This document shows, in pieces, positions 1-5,977 of a stretch of 6,834 nucleotides of DNA (the first letter of the stretch is position 1; the number at the start of each line of letters is the position of its first letter). The stretch is from an uncultured Ruminococcus sp. (GTDB lineage Bacteria > Bacillota > Clostridia > Oscillospirales > Ruminococcaceae). The notes under the pieces are model-generated. The model searched no databases. It saw nothing but the letters and a program-made list of their open reading frames with translations, and was not told the origin of the DNA. The position numbers and the translations under genes were made by a program. The DNA is taken from contig CAMWVM010000088.1 of the NCBI GenBank assembly GCA_947177715.1, positions 1-6,834 on the forward strand. The letters run 5' to 3'.

Positions 1-282
1 GCAATGGGAGCTATGGGTTCAGATGCTGCCATAGAAGCGGCAGATATTGTGCTTATGGATGACAATCCGGAAAAGATACCAATGGCTATAGACATTGCAA
101 AGAGAACGCTTAGAATTGTACATCAGAACATTGTGTTTGCCCTGGCTGTTAAAGCGGCGGTGCTTGTGCTTGGAACACTGGGAATTGCAAATATGTGGGA
201 GGCAGTTTTCGCAGATGTAGGAGTTTCGGTCATTGCTATACTTAATGCAATGAGAGCGTTAAAGATATCAAATCATAAGTAG
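1..282 (+). CDS. Heavy-metal (Zn/Cd-type) P1B ATPase, C-terminal fragment
   Basis: This is the last 93 codons of a metal-exporting P-type ATPase; the 5' part lies outside the window. The reading frame is open from base 1, so the in-frame ATGs near the left edge are internal codons. The motif AMGSDAAIEAADIVLM is the end of the phosphorylation/hinge domain of P1B ATPases. Two hydrophobic segments follow, corresponding to the last two membrane helices. The first carries a lysine (LAVKAAV, codon 151-153) and the second an aspartate (FADVGVSV, codon 214-216). In the CadA/ZntA (P1B-2) group, these Lys and Asp positions are the membrane residues linked to Zn2+/Cd2+/Pb2+ transport; copper pumps have a different final-helix pattern. 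Role inferred: ATP-driven efflux of divalent soft metals across the plasma membrane. The N-terminal metal-binding domain and DKTGT motif cannot be seen, so exact specificity is not settled. A strong terminator follows immediately. Confidence 0.9.
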   Translation, partial: AMGAMGSDAAIEAADIVLMDDNPEKIPMAIDIAKRTLRIVHQNIVFALAVKAAVLVLGTLGIANMWEAVFADVGVSVIAILNAMRALKISNHK

Positions 283-283
283 A

Positions 284-316
284 AAAAATCCGAAGAGAAA
301 TCTTCGGATTTTTATT
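284..316 (+). terminator. Rho-independent terminator of the P-type ATPase gene
   Basis: A 13-bp perfect stem (284-296 with 301-313) is closed by a GAAA tetraloop at 297-300. The 3' arm ends in a T-run. It begins two bases after the ATPase stop codon. Because the 5' arm starts with five A, the hairpin may also work weakly on the other strand. Confidence 0.93.
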
Positions 317-333
317 TGCCATATGATAAAAGC

Positions 334-362
334 TTGAAACTTCAATATAATTATGCTATAAT
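334..362 (+). promoter_or_regulatory. Sigma-A promoter of the LCP gene
   Basis: A TTGAAA -35 box (334-339) is followed by a 17-nt spacer and a perfect TATAAT -10 box (357-362). The -10 is preceded by TGC, giving an extended -10. Transcription is expected to begin near 369, leaving a leader of about 60 nt before the ATG at 430. No riboswitch-like fold was seen in that leader. Confidence 0.85.
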
Positions 363-429
363 TACATTAAAGTATGTGTAAAGATAAAATTGAAAGAGAG
401 TTAAAATAGAAAGGCGGTATTAATTAAAA

Positions 430-1677
430 ATGGCTGATGAGAACGAAAAGTCCTTGGAGGACATTATTGCACAGGCGATGAAAAATAAAAATTCTTCTAA
501 TAATGAAGAAAACATAGCTGAAGAAAAATCTACCGATGATTTACATAAAAATGATTTGAAATTTAAATATTATGACGGCGATGAGGAATTGCAAGATAAC
601 AATGACAAACATGTAAAGGTCAAGAAAAAAACATCTGCAAAGAAAAAAGCTATGATTGTCATAGGTATTATCTTGGGAATTTTGCTTGTATTTCTGATTA
701 CGGCAGGTATTATTATTCACCACTATATTTCAAAGCTGAATTTGGTTGATCCTGCTCAAAGGGCTGAAATTGTTGATTCTATTGATATTGATGATCTGGT
801 AAGCGGTCCTGACTCGCCCAAAGACCAGATTGATTCCCTTGAAGATAAAATCAAAGCTAATTTGAATAAAGACGGACTTATGCAATCTGATGATGTTATG
901 AACATTCTGCTTCTTGGAACAGATGCAAGAAGCAAAAATGAACGTGGACGTTCAGACAGCATGATTCTTGTTTCAATAAACAAGGCTACAAAAGAAATAG
1001 TAATGACTTCATTCTTAAGAGATATTTATCTTGCAATTCCAGACATTGAGTCGACACGTTTAAACCATGCTTATGCATACGGCGGAGCTGATTTGGTAAT
1101 CGATACTTTGGAGCAAAACTTTAAAATAAAGATTGATAAATATGCACAGGTTGATTTTTCTTCGTTTATAACTGTTGTTGACGCAGTTGGCGGAGTTGAG
1201 ATTAATGTGACCGACGAAGAGCTGCCGTATATAACAAAATATCTTGTTGAGATTAACAAACTTGAGGGAGATCCTCAGGGTGACGGAGCGCTTAATTCAG
1301 CAGGAAAATACACTCTTAATGGAAAGCAGGCTTTGGCTTATTCCAGAATTCGTTACGTTGGAACTGACTTTGCAAGAACCGAACGTCAGAGGACCGTTCT
1401 TGAAAAGATTATTGAAAAAGCAGCAGATTTGAGTCTTGGTGATTTGGATGAGCTTGTTGACGAGCTTTTCCCAAACATTACAACTAATCTAACGGAAAGC
1501 GAACTTTTCTCTATGATCATAAAATCTCCTACATATTTCAGCTATGATTTGAAGCAATGCAGAGTACCTATGGATGATACTTATGAATATTTGACTATAA
1601 GAAGCATGTCAGTATTAGGCATTGATTTTGATAAGAATAAAAAATACTTATATAAGAATATTTATAATGTGGACTAA
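430..1677 (+). CDS. LytR-CpsA-Psr (LCP) family wall-polymer transferase
   Basis: LCP proteins move undecaprenyl-pyrophosphate-linked glycopolymers (teichoic acids, capsule, secondary wall polymers) onto peptidoglycan on the outer face of the membrane. This 415-residue protein has a long charged cytoplasmic N-terminus (1-73), one membrane helix (about 74-96), a spacer, then the LCP domain from about residue 155 to 330. Recognisable LCP elements are LLLGTDAR with the nearby RGRSD (163-176), SFLRDIY (R197, D198), RLNHAYAYGG (R210) and SRIR followed by DFARTERQR (306-321). These contain the Asp and Arg residues that bind pyrophosphate and Mg2+ in characterised members. A short tail domain follows (about 350-415). 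An AAGGCGG Shine-Dalgarno lies at 411-417, about 12 nt before the ATG, which is somewhat long. The gene forms a single-gene unit with its own promoter and terminator. The family is certain; the polymer substrate cannot be deduced. Confidence 0.95.
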   Translation: MADENEKSLEDIIAQAMKNKNSSNNEENIAEEKSTDDLHKNDLKFKYYDGDEELQDNNDKHVKVKKKTSAKKKAMIVIGIILGILLVFLITAGIIIHHYISKLNLVDPAQRAEIVDSIDIDDLVSGPDSPKDQIDSLEDKIKANLNKDGLMQSDDVMNILLLGTDARSKNERGRSDSMILVSINKATKEIVMTSFLRDIYLAIPDIESTRLNHAYAYGGADLVIDTLEQNFKIKIDKYAQVDFSSFITVVDAVGGVEINVTDEELPYITKYLVEINKLEGDPQGDGALNSAGKYTLNGKQALAYSRIRYVGTDFARTERQRTVLEKIIEKAADLSLGDLDELVDELFPNITTNLTESELFSMIIKSPTYFSYDLKQCRVPMDDTYEYLTIRSMSVLGIDFDKNKKYLYKNIYNVD

Positions 1678-1683
1678 CTATGG

Positions 1684-1713
1684 AGGCTGCCTTTAAAAGG
1701 CAGCCTTTTGTTT
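1684..1713 (+). terminator. Terminator of the LCP gene
   Basis: A GC-rich hairpin, AGGCTGCCT (1684-1692) pairing with AGGCAGCCT (1698-1706), encloses the loop TTAAA. A T-rich tract runs through 1713. It begins seven bases after the stop codon. Confidence 0.92.
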
Positions 1714-1715
1714 AG

Positions 1716-1744
1716 TAGACAAGCGTAAAAATATATGCTATAAT
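1716..1744 (+). promoter_or_regulatory. Sigma-A promoter of the ABC-F gene
   Basis: TAGACA (1716-1721, five of six matches to consensus) is followed by a 17-nt spacer and a perfect TATAAT (1739-1744), with TGC just before it as an extended -10. The expected start is near 1751, about 30 nt before the ATG. The -35 box sits only a few bases after the T-tract of the preceding terminator, so the spacing between units is very tight. Confidence 0.85.
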
Positions 1745-1782
1745 AAGTCATTATGGAATATTAAAGTTAAAGGAGAAAACAG

Positions 1783-3399
1783 ATGATTACAGTTTCTAAT
1801 GTAAGCCTTTCATTCGGAGGGCAGATGCTATTTAAAGATGTAGATTTGAAATTTACAAACGGAAATTGCTACGGTATTATCGGAGCTAATGGTGCAGGAA
1901 AGTCCACCTTTCTTAGAATTTTATGCGGAGAACTTGAACCTACGACAGGAGAGGTTTCCATTCCTAAAGAAACAAGATTATCTGTGCTCAAGCAGGACCA
2001 TTTTGCATATGATGAATATAACGTTCTTGACACGGTTATTATGGGAAATCAGCGTTTATATGATATAATTCAGGAAAAGGATGCGCTTTATGCTAAGGAA
2101 GATTTCACTGAGGAAGATGGTGAGAAAGCTGCGCTTTTAGAGGGCGAGTTTGCAGAGCTTAACGGCTGGGAGGCTGAATCGGACGCATCAAGACTTATTC
2201 AGGGACTTGGACTTTCTGAGGATTTGCTTTATATGCAGATGTCAGCTCTTTCAGGTAATGAAAAGGTTAAGGTGCTTCTTGCACAGGCTTTGTTTGGCAA
2301 TCCTGATATTATACTTCTTGACGAGCCGACAAACCACCTTGATATTGACGCTATACGCTGGCTGGAGGATTTCCTTGCTGAATATTTTGGCACTGTTCTT
2401 GTGGTATCTCATGACAGACATTTTCTTAACAATGTCTGCACTCATATAGTGGATATTGACTATACAAAGATTAAGATGTATGTAGGTAACTATGAGTTCT
2501 GGTATGAATCATCACAGCTTATGCAGAGGATGATAAAACAGCAAAATAAAAAGGCTGAAGAGAAAATCAAGGAGCTACAGGACTTTATTGCGAGATTCTC
2601 GGCAAACAAGTCTAAGTCAAAACAGGCGACTTCAAGACGAAAGCTTATTGATAAACTGACGGTTGAGGAAATGCCTGCGTCGTCAAGAAAATATCCTTAC
2701 ATCGGGTTTAACATGGACAGAGAACCGGGTAAAGAAATTCTTAGAGTAGACGGAATTTCAAAGACTGTTGACGGAGAGAAGCTTCTGAACAATGTTACTT
2801 TTACGCTTGGAAGAACAGACAAGGTTGCTTTTATAGGCGAGTCAGAACAAGCTATAACCATGCTGTTTAAGATACTCATGGAAGAGGAAGAAGCAGATGA
2901 GGGCACCTTCAAGTGGGGTTCGACAACTTCACGCTCCTATTTCCCTGTGGATAATTCAGCGTTTTTTGACGGCTGCGACATGACTATTGTGGACTGGATA
3001 AGACAATATTCAACAACTGAGGAAACTGACACATTCTTGAGAGGATTTTTAGGGAAAATGCTTTTCTCAGGAGATGATATATACAAAAATGTTGAAGTTC
3101 TTTCAGGTGGAGAAAAGGTAAGATGTATGTTCTCAAGAATGATGCTTTTTGGTTCAAATGTACTTATTCTTGACAGACCGACAAACCATCTTGACCTTGA
3201 AAGTATTACTGCGGTAAACAACGGTTTGCGTGACTTTAAGGGTGTGGTTCTGTTTGCTTCTCACGACCATGAAATTATGGAAACTGTTGCGAACAGAATT
3301 ATTGAGATTACTCCGGACGGCTGTATTGACAGGCAGGGAACTTATGAAGAATTCCTTGAGTTCAGACGTTCAAGAGGCATGAAATCGTTTATAGAATAA
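1783..3399 (+). CDS. ABC-F ATPase, YbiT/YkpA-like, with degenerate second ATP site
   Basis: ABC-F proteins carry two ABC ATPase domains joined by a helical linker, lack membrane segments, and act on ribosomes (translation quality control or antibiotic protection). Cassette 1 has Walker A GANGAGKST (34-42), signature LSGNEK (156-161), Walker B with DEPTNHLD (D180, E181) and switch His H210. The linker (about 225-300) is a charged helical stretch ending in RFSANKSKSKQATSRRK, typical of the YbiT/YkpA group. Cassette 2 has an intact signature LSGGEK (440-445) and switch His H494. However, its Walker A reads GESEQAIT (352-359), with Ile358 where the catalytic Lys belongs, and its Walker B reads LDRPTNHLD, with Arg465 in place of the catalytic Glu. 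At 538 residues the length is normal for the group. AAGGAG at 1770-1775, 7 nt before the ATG, fixes the start. No resistance-type features are evident; a housekeeping translation role is inferred. Confidence 0.93.
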   Translation: MITVSNVSLSFGGQMLFKDVDLKFTNGNCYGIIGANGAGKSTFLRILCGELEPTTGEVSIPKETRLSVLKQDHFAYDEYNVLDTVIMGNQRLYDIIQEKDALYAKEDFTEEDGEKAALLEGEFAELNGWEAESDASRLIQGLGLSEDLLYMQMSALSGNEKVKVLLAQALFGNPDIILLDEPTNHLDIDAIRWLEDFLAEYFGTVLVVSHDRHFLNNVCTHIVDIDYTKIKMYVGNYEFWYESSQLMQRMIKQQNKKAEEKIKELQDFIARFSANKSKSKQATSRRKLIDKLTVEEMPASSRKYPYIGFNMDREPGKEILRVDGISKTVDGEKLLNNVTFTLGRTDKVAFIGESEQAITMLFKILMEEEEADEGTFKWGSTTSRSYFPVDNSAFFDGCDMTIVDWIRQYSTTEETDTFLRGFLGKMLFSGDDIYKNVEVLSGGEKVRCMFSRMMLFGSNVLILDRPTNHLDLESITAVNNGLRDFKGVVLFASHDHEIMETVANRIIEITPDGCIDRQGTYEEFLEFRRSRGMKSFIE

Positions 3400-3400
3400 T

Positions 3401-3435
3401 AAAAACGGCGGTTTGAAATACCGCCGTTTTTTTAT
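3401..3435. terminator. Bidirectional terminator between convergent genes
   Basis: A 12-bp stem, AAAAACGGCGGT (3401-3412) pairing with ACCGCCGTTTTT (3420-3431), has a 7-nt loop. A run of T lies on the right side and a run of A on the left, so it can end transcription in both directions. It lies between the ABC-F stop (3399) and the minus-strand ATPase stop (3441-3443), and is the only terminator available to either. Confidence 0.93.
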
Positions 3436-3440
3436 ATATC

Positions 3441-4199
3441 TTAGTTATTATATCTCTGCAAGAATTGTTTTGTACGCTCGTTTTGAGTGTTGCCGAAAAG
3501 CTCTTCGGGGTCACCCTCTTCAACGATATATCCGCCGTCCATAAAGATAACATGATTTGCGACCTCTCTTGCAAACGCCATTTCATGGGTGACAATCACC
3601 ATTGTCATTTTTTCTTTTGCAAGCTCTTTGATTACCTTCAGAATTTCACCGGTAAGTTCAGGGTCAAGGGCGGAAGTCGGTTCGTCAAAAAACAGTATTT
3701 CAGGATTCAGAGCCAAGGCTCTTGCGATTGAAACACGCTGCTGCTGACCGCCTGAAAGTTCACAGGGATAGGACTTTGCTTTTTCTTCAAGTCCCATTTT
3801 TTCAAGCAGTTTTTCAGCGTTTGCTTTTGCTTCCTTCTTGGACTGCTTCAATACATGCGTGGGAGCTTCAATTATATTCTGCATTACCGACATATGAGGG
3901 AACAGATTGAAGTTCTGAAAAACAAGACCTATTTTAAGTCTAATCTGTCTTAAAATCTTTGACGGTGCAAAGACAGCCTTATTTTTCTCGGTTGTCATCA
4001 TCTTAAGTCCTGAAACGGTGATTTCTCCGCTGTCAGCACGTTCAAGCATATTGATACATCTAAACAGCGTGGATTTTCCGCTTCCTGACGGACCGATTAT
4101 TGCCACAACCTGTCCTTGTTCAACATTAAATGAAATATCCTTTAAAACCTTTAAATCACCGAAGGTTTTGGAAAGATTTTTTACTTCAAGTATCGCCAT
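3441..4199 (-). CDS. Polar amino-acid ABC transporter ATPase (GlnQ/HisP-like)
   Basis: This is the ATP-hydrolysing subunit of a polar amino-acid importer and acts as a dimer on the cytoplasmic face of the permease. The 252-residue length is typical. All key motifs are intact: Walker A GPSGSGKST (36-44), Q-loop VFQNFNLFPHM (Q95), signature LSGGQQQRVSIARAL (148-162), Walker B ILFFDEPTSALDPE (D172, E173) and switch His H205. The FNLFPH stretch and overall sequence are characteristic of the PAAT family (GlnQ, HisP, ArtP). The start ATG follows the permease stop after an 18-base gap, and a GGAGGT Shine-Dalgarno lies in that gap, so the two are cotranscribed and probably translationally linked. Substrate cannot be told from the ATPase. 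The gene symbol is left blank because GlnQ, ArtM and TcyC types are not distinguishable here. Confidence 0.95.
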   Translation of the reverse strand: MAILEVKNLSKTFGDLKVLKDISFNVEQGQVVAIIGPSGSGKSTLFRCINMLERADSGEITVSGLKMMTTEKNKAVFAPSKILRQIRLKIGLVFQNFNLFPHMSVMQNIIEAPTHVLKQSKKEAKANAEKLLEKMGLEEKAKSYPCELSGGQQQRVSIARALALNPEILFFDEPTSALDPELTGEILKVIKELAKEKMTMVIVTHEMAFAREVANHVIFMDGGYIVEEGDPEELFGNTQNERTKQFLQRYNN

Positions 4200-4217
4200 A
4201 GCTTTCTTTTACCTCCG

Positions 4218-4931
4218 TTATTTATAATAATTGAATTTCTTTTCTATATATACAAACGCCACTGTAACTATTGCGTTCATTATAAAATAAAATACACCTG
4301 CCACAAAGAGAGGTACGATAGAGCTGTAGGTATTCATCATCTGCTTTGATTTCAAAGTAATTTCTGCAAAAGCAATAACGTTGGCAAGGGAGGTATCTTT
4401 TACAAGTACGATAACCTCGTTTGATGTGGCGGGTATAACTCTTTTCACCACTTGCGGCAAAATTATTCTGAAAAAAGTCTGCATTTTAGTCATACCAAGC
4501 ATGGAAGATGCTTCATACTGTCCAACAGGAATTGATTCGATTCCGCCTCTGAAAATTTCTGCAAAATATGCGGCATAGTTGAGCACGAATGCAACCACAA
4601 GGGCAATGAACATATAATTTTCATCTCTTGTATTGATTTTACCCAAGAGAGTATAAAACCAGTTGTCAGCACCTGACTTTCTTGCTCCTGCCATCAACAT
4701 TGGAATAGCATAATAGACGGCAATAATTTGGAGCATGAGAGGAGTTCCTCTCATGATAAGTATGTAAAGGTTGGTCAGCCATGAAATCGGTTTGAATCTG
4801 CATTTTTTAAGCCATGTTACAATTACGCCTACAGGAATTGATAAGACAAGTGTCCAAGCGAATAGTTTTAGTGTGTTCGGCAGATATTGAAGCAATATTT
4901 CCGCCACATTTTTTATATCATCAAAATTCAA
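4218..4931 (-). CDS. Polar amino-acid ABC transporter permease (HisM/GlnP-like)
   Basis: This is the membrane subunit of a polar amino-acid importer, 237 residues with about five hydrophobic segments (near 18-41, 50-80, 106-127, and two in the C-terminal third). Family hallmarks are RGTPLMLQ (61-68), NYAAYFAEIFRGGIESIP (118-135) and the EAA coupling loop beginning QYEASSMLGMT (E140, G146), which docks on the ATPase. The start is a TTG. It is preferred because GAGGTG (4946-4941, minus strand) lies at normal spacing before it and the next codons read NFDDIKN; no better ATG fits. About 25 mostly polar residues between the second and third membrane segments (about 81-105) look longer than in many relatives. 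No substrate-binding protein gene is adjacent, so the importer must use one encoded elsewhere, or a lipoprotein outside the window. Confidence 0.93.
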   Translation of the reverse strand: MNFDDIKNVAEILLQYLPNTLKLFAWTLVLSIPVGVIVTWLKKCRFKPISWLTNLYILIMRGTPLMLQIIAVYYAIPMLMAGARKSGADNWFYTLLGKINTRDENYMFIALVVAFVLNYAAYFAEIFRGGIESIPVGQYEASSMLGMTKMQTFFRIILPQVVKRVIPATSNEVIVLVKDTSLANVIAFAEITLKSKQMMNTYSSIVPLFVAGVFYFIMNAIVTVAFVYIEKKFNYYK

Positions 4932-4976
4932 AAATCAGCACCTCGTTTTATTGTAAAATCTCCGATATTTTGTTTT

Positions 4977-5005
4977 ATTATACTCTATTTATCCGCTTTA
5001 GTCAA
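4977..5005 (-). promoter_or_regulatory. Promoter of the permease-ATPase operon
   Basis: On the minus strand, TTGACT (5005-5000) is separated by 17 nt from a perfect TATAAT (4982-4977). The expected start is near 4970, giving a leader of about 40 nt to the TTG start. It lies in the 108-nt gap after the Enzyme I-like gene. Since no convincing terminator precedes it, read-through from that gene is also possible. Confidence 0.85.
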
Positions 5006-5039
5006 CAGATATGGTAAAGTGTTAAAAATATTTTTCTTT

Positions 5040-5753
5040 TTAGTACTTAAAAAGTCTTTTGATAGTTTCACTGTTTGGTTCAATAAAAAGCATACCTTTC
5101 TCTCCGTCAATCAGAGCGGGATTTCCCATATACTTTTCCGTTAGTTGCTCAATGCATACTATGGCAGGTATATTCATAGATTTTGCAATAATAGCTGTAT
5201 GTGAATTTCTATCGGAATTTATGAGGCAAAATCCGGAAACATTTGCTTTATTAAACTCAAGAATTTGGGAGGGAACTAAATCGTTTGCACAAATTATTAC
5301 TTTTTCGCTCCCTATTATATCATTAAATTTTTCATTGGCAAGATTTCTGATAAGAGTCTGAGAAACGTCCTTAATATCGTTTATCGGACTTTTCATTTCT
5401 TCGGTTTTAAGCTTTTTCATAAGCTTCTGTGCAATGGTGTAGACTGCATATTCAGCACAAACGCAGTCTGTAGTTATTATGTTGACTATATCTTCAAAAA
5501 AATCCGGGCTGTCTAAAAGCAAAATGTGTGCTTTAAAAATATCGGCATTCTTTTTGGACATGATTTTTAAAGCTTTCTCATATATTTTTTGAAGCTCTTT
5601 TAAAGAGCTTTGTTTTGCTTTTTCTAACCTGACAATTTCATTCTGAACGTTGGTAACAGTACGCTTTTCAATATGTTTTTCAGCAGGTGTATAAAAAATT
5701 AATTTTCCTAATGCCATTCCCTTAGATATTCCTTTTCCATTTAAAACAGTCAA
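5040..5753 (-). CDS. Stand-alone PTS Enzyme I N-terminal domain protein
   Basis: The 237-residue product matches only the N-terminal half (about 250 of 570 residues) of phosphotransferase Enzyme I. It begins GKGISKGMALGK, like the Enzyme I start. A helical HPr-binding region follows, with DIFKAHILLLDSPDF (71-85) and the DIKDVSQTLIRNL stretch (126-138). Then comes the swivelling phosphohistidine domain with RNSHTAIIAKSMNIPAIV (182-199); His185 is the expected phosphoacceptor. The glycine pair usually before that Arg is Ser-Asp here. The protein ends (IEPNSETIKRLFKY) where the linker to the PEP-binding barrel normally begins, so it cannot take phosphate from PEP by itself. From known Enzyme I biochemistry, such a domain could exchange phosphate with HPr. 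A TTG start at 5753 is chosen: AAAGGCGG lies 8 nt upstream, while the longer ATG-started frame (to 5822) runs through the promoter. A partner domain encoded elsewhere, or a decayed copy, remain possible. Confidence 0.8.
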   Translation of the reverse strand: MTVLNGKGISKGMALGKLIFYTPAEKHIEKRTVTNVQNEIVRLEKAKQSSLKELQKIYEKALKIMSKKNADIFKAHILLLDSPDFFEDIVNIITTDCVCAEYAVYTIAQKLMKKLKTEEMKSPINDIKDVSQTLIRNLANEKFNDIIGSEKVIICANDLVPSQILEFNKANVSGFCLINSDRNSHTAIIAKSMNIPAIVCIEQLTEKYMGNPALIDGEKGMLFIEPNSETIKRLFKY

Positions 5754-5760
5754 CAGCTTC

Positions 5761-5770
5761 ACCGCCTTTT
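5761..5770 (-). promoter_or_regulatory. Ribosome binding site fixing a TTG start
   Basis: The minus strand reads AAAAGGCGGT here, followed by GAAGCTG and then TTG at 5753-5751. The spacing is ideal and the core (AAGGCGG) is the same as that before the LCP gene. The only nearby ATG (5786-5784) sits at the predicted transcription start and has no ribosome site. Confidence 0.7.
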
Positions 5771-5793
5771 TAAAAATAAATGTCATGGGTTTT

Positions 5794-5822
5794 ATTATAG
5801 CATAGAATAAGTAAATTTTCAA
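5794..5822 (-). promoter_or_regulatory. Promoter of the Enzyme I-like gene
   Basis: On the minus strand, TTGAAA (5822-5817) is followed by a 17-nt spacer and a perfect TATAAT (5799-5794), with TGC just before the -10. The expected transcription start is near 5787, giving a leader of about 34 nt to the TTG start. It has the same -35, spacer length and extended -10 as the LCP promoter. Confidence 0.85.
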
Positions 5823-5877
5823 TTTGTATTGTTAAATATGCTGATAAAGACCAAGTTGTTATTACTTGATTTGTTTG

Positions 5878-5908
5878 ATTATATAATTTGCATTTGAAAT
5901 TATATAAT
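5878..5908. repeat. AT-rich dyad / tandem palindromes, candidate operator
   Basis: ATTATATAATTT (5878-5889) and AAATTATATAAT (5897-5908) form a perfect 12-bp inverted repeat around a 7-nt centre. Each arm also contains the 10-bp palindrome ATTATATAAT, so the element can equally be read as two identical sites starting 21 bp apart, two helical turns. It ends 5 bp before the -35 box of the ribbon-helix-helix gene, and lies about 55 bp upstream of the -35 of the divergent Enzyme I-like gene. Operator function is inferred from position and symmetry; an AT-rich UP element is the main alternative. Confidence 0.5.
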
Positions 5909-5912
5909 TCTA

Positions 5913-5941
5913 TTGACAAATTATTTAAAGCGTGTTAGAAT
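5913..5941 (+). promoter_or_regulatory. Promoter of the ribbon-helix-helix gene
   Basis: A perfect TTGACA -35 (5913-5918) is followed by a 17-nt spacer and TAGAAT (5936-5941), with TGT just before it as an extended -10. The expected start is near 5948, about 30 nt before the ATG. The GGGGGA purine run at 5964-5969 serves as the ribosome site. Confidence 0.85.
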
Positions 5942-5977
5942 GTTATATAGAGGGAATAGAAACGGGGGAAGATAGGA

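Noticed and set aside
4..282. Taking the first ATG as the start of a small membrane protein
   Set aside because: The frame is open to base 1 and the sequence aligns in mid-domain to P1B ATPases, so it is a fragment of a larger gene cut by the window edge.
541..1259. Minus-strand open frames inside the LCP gene
   Set aside because: They lie wholly within the well-supported LCP coding region, lack ribosome sites, and their translations show no family resemblance; they mirror codon composition of the real gene.
2150..2449. Plus-strand 99-codon frame inside the ABC-F gene
   Set aside because: It lies in another frame of a gene with clear ABC motifs, and has no ribosome site or recognisable domain.
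5024..5035. AAAAATATTTTT palindrome after the Enzyme I-like gene as a terminator
   Set aside because: The stem contains no G or C, so the hairpin would be too weak; read-through to the transporter operon remains possible.
4814..5361. Overlapping plus-strand frames across the permease/Enzyme I-like gap
   Set aside because: They are antisense to two well-supported genes and to the permease promoter, and their sequences are hydrophobic or low-complexity without homology signals.
5866..5908. TATAAT copies inside the dyad as extra promoters
   Set aside because: They arise from the palindrome itself, and no -35 box at 16-18 nt was found on either strand, whereas TTGACA-17-TAGAAT just downstream is a far better promoter.
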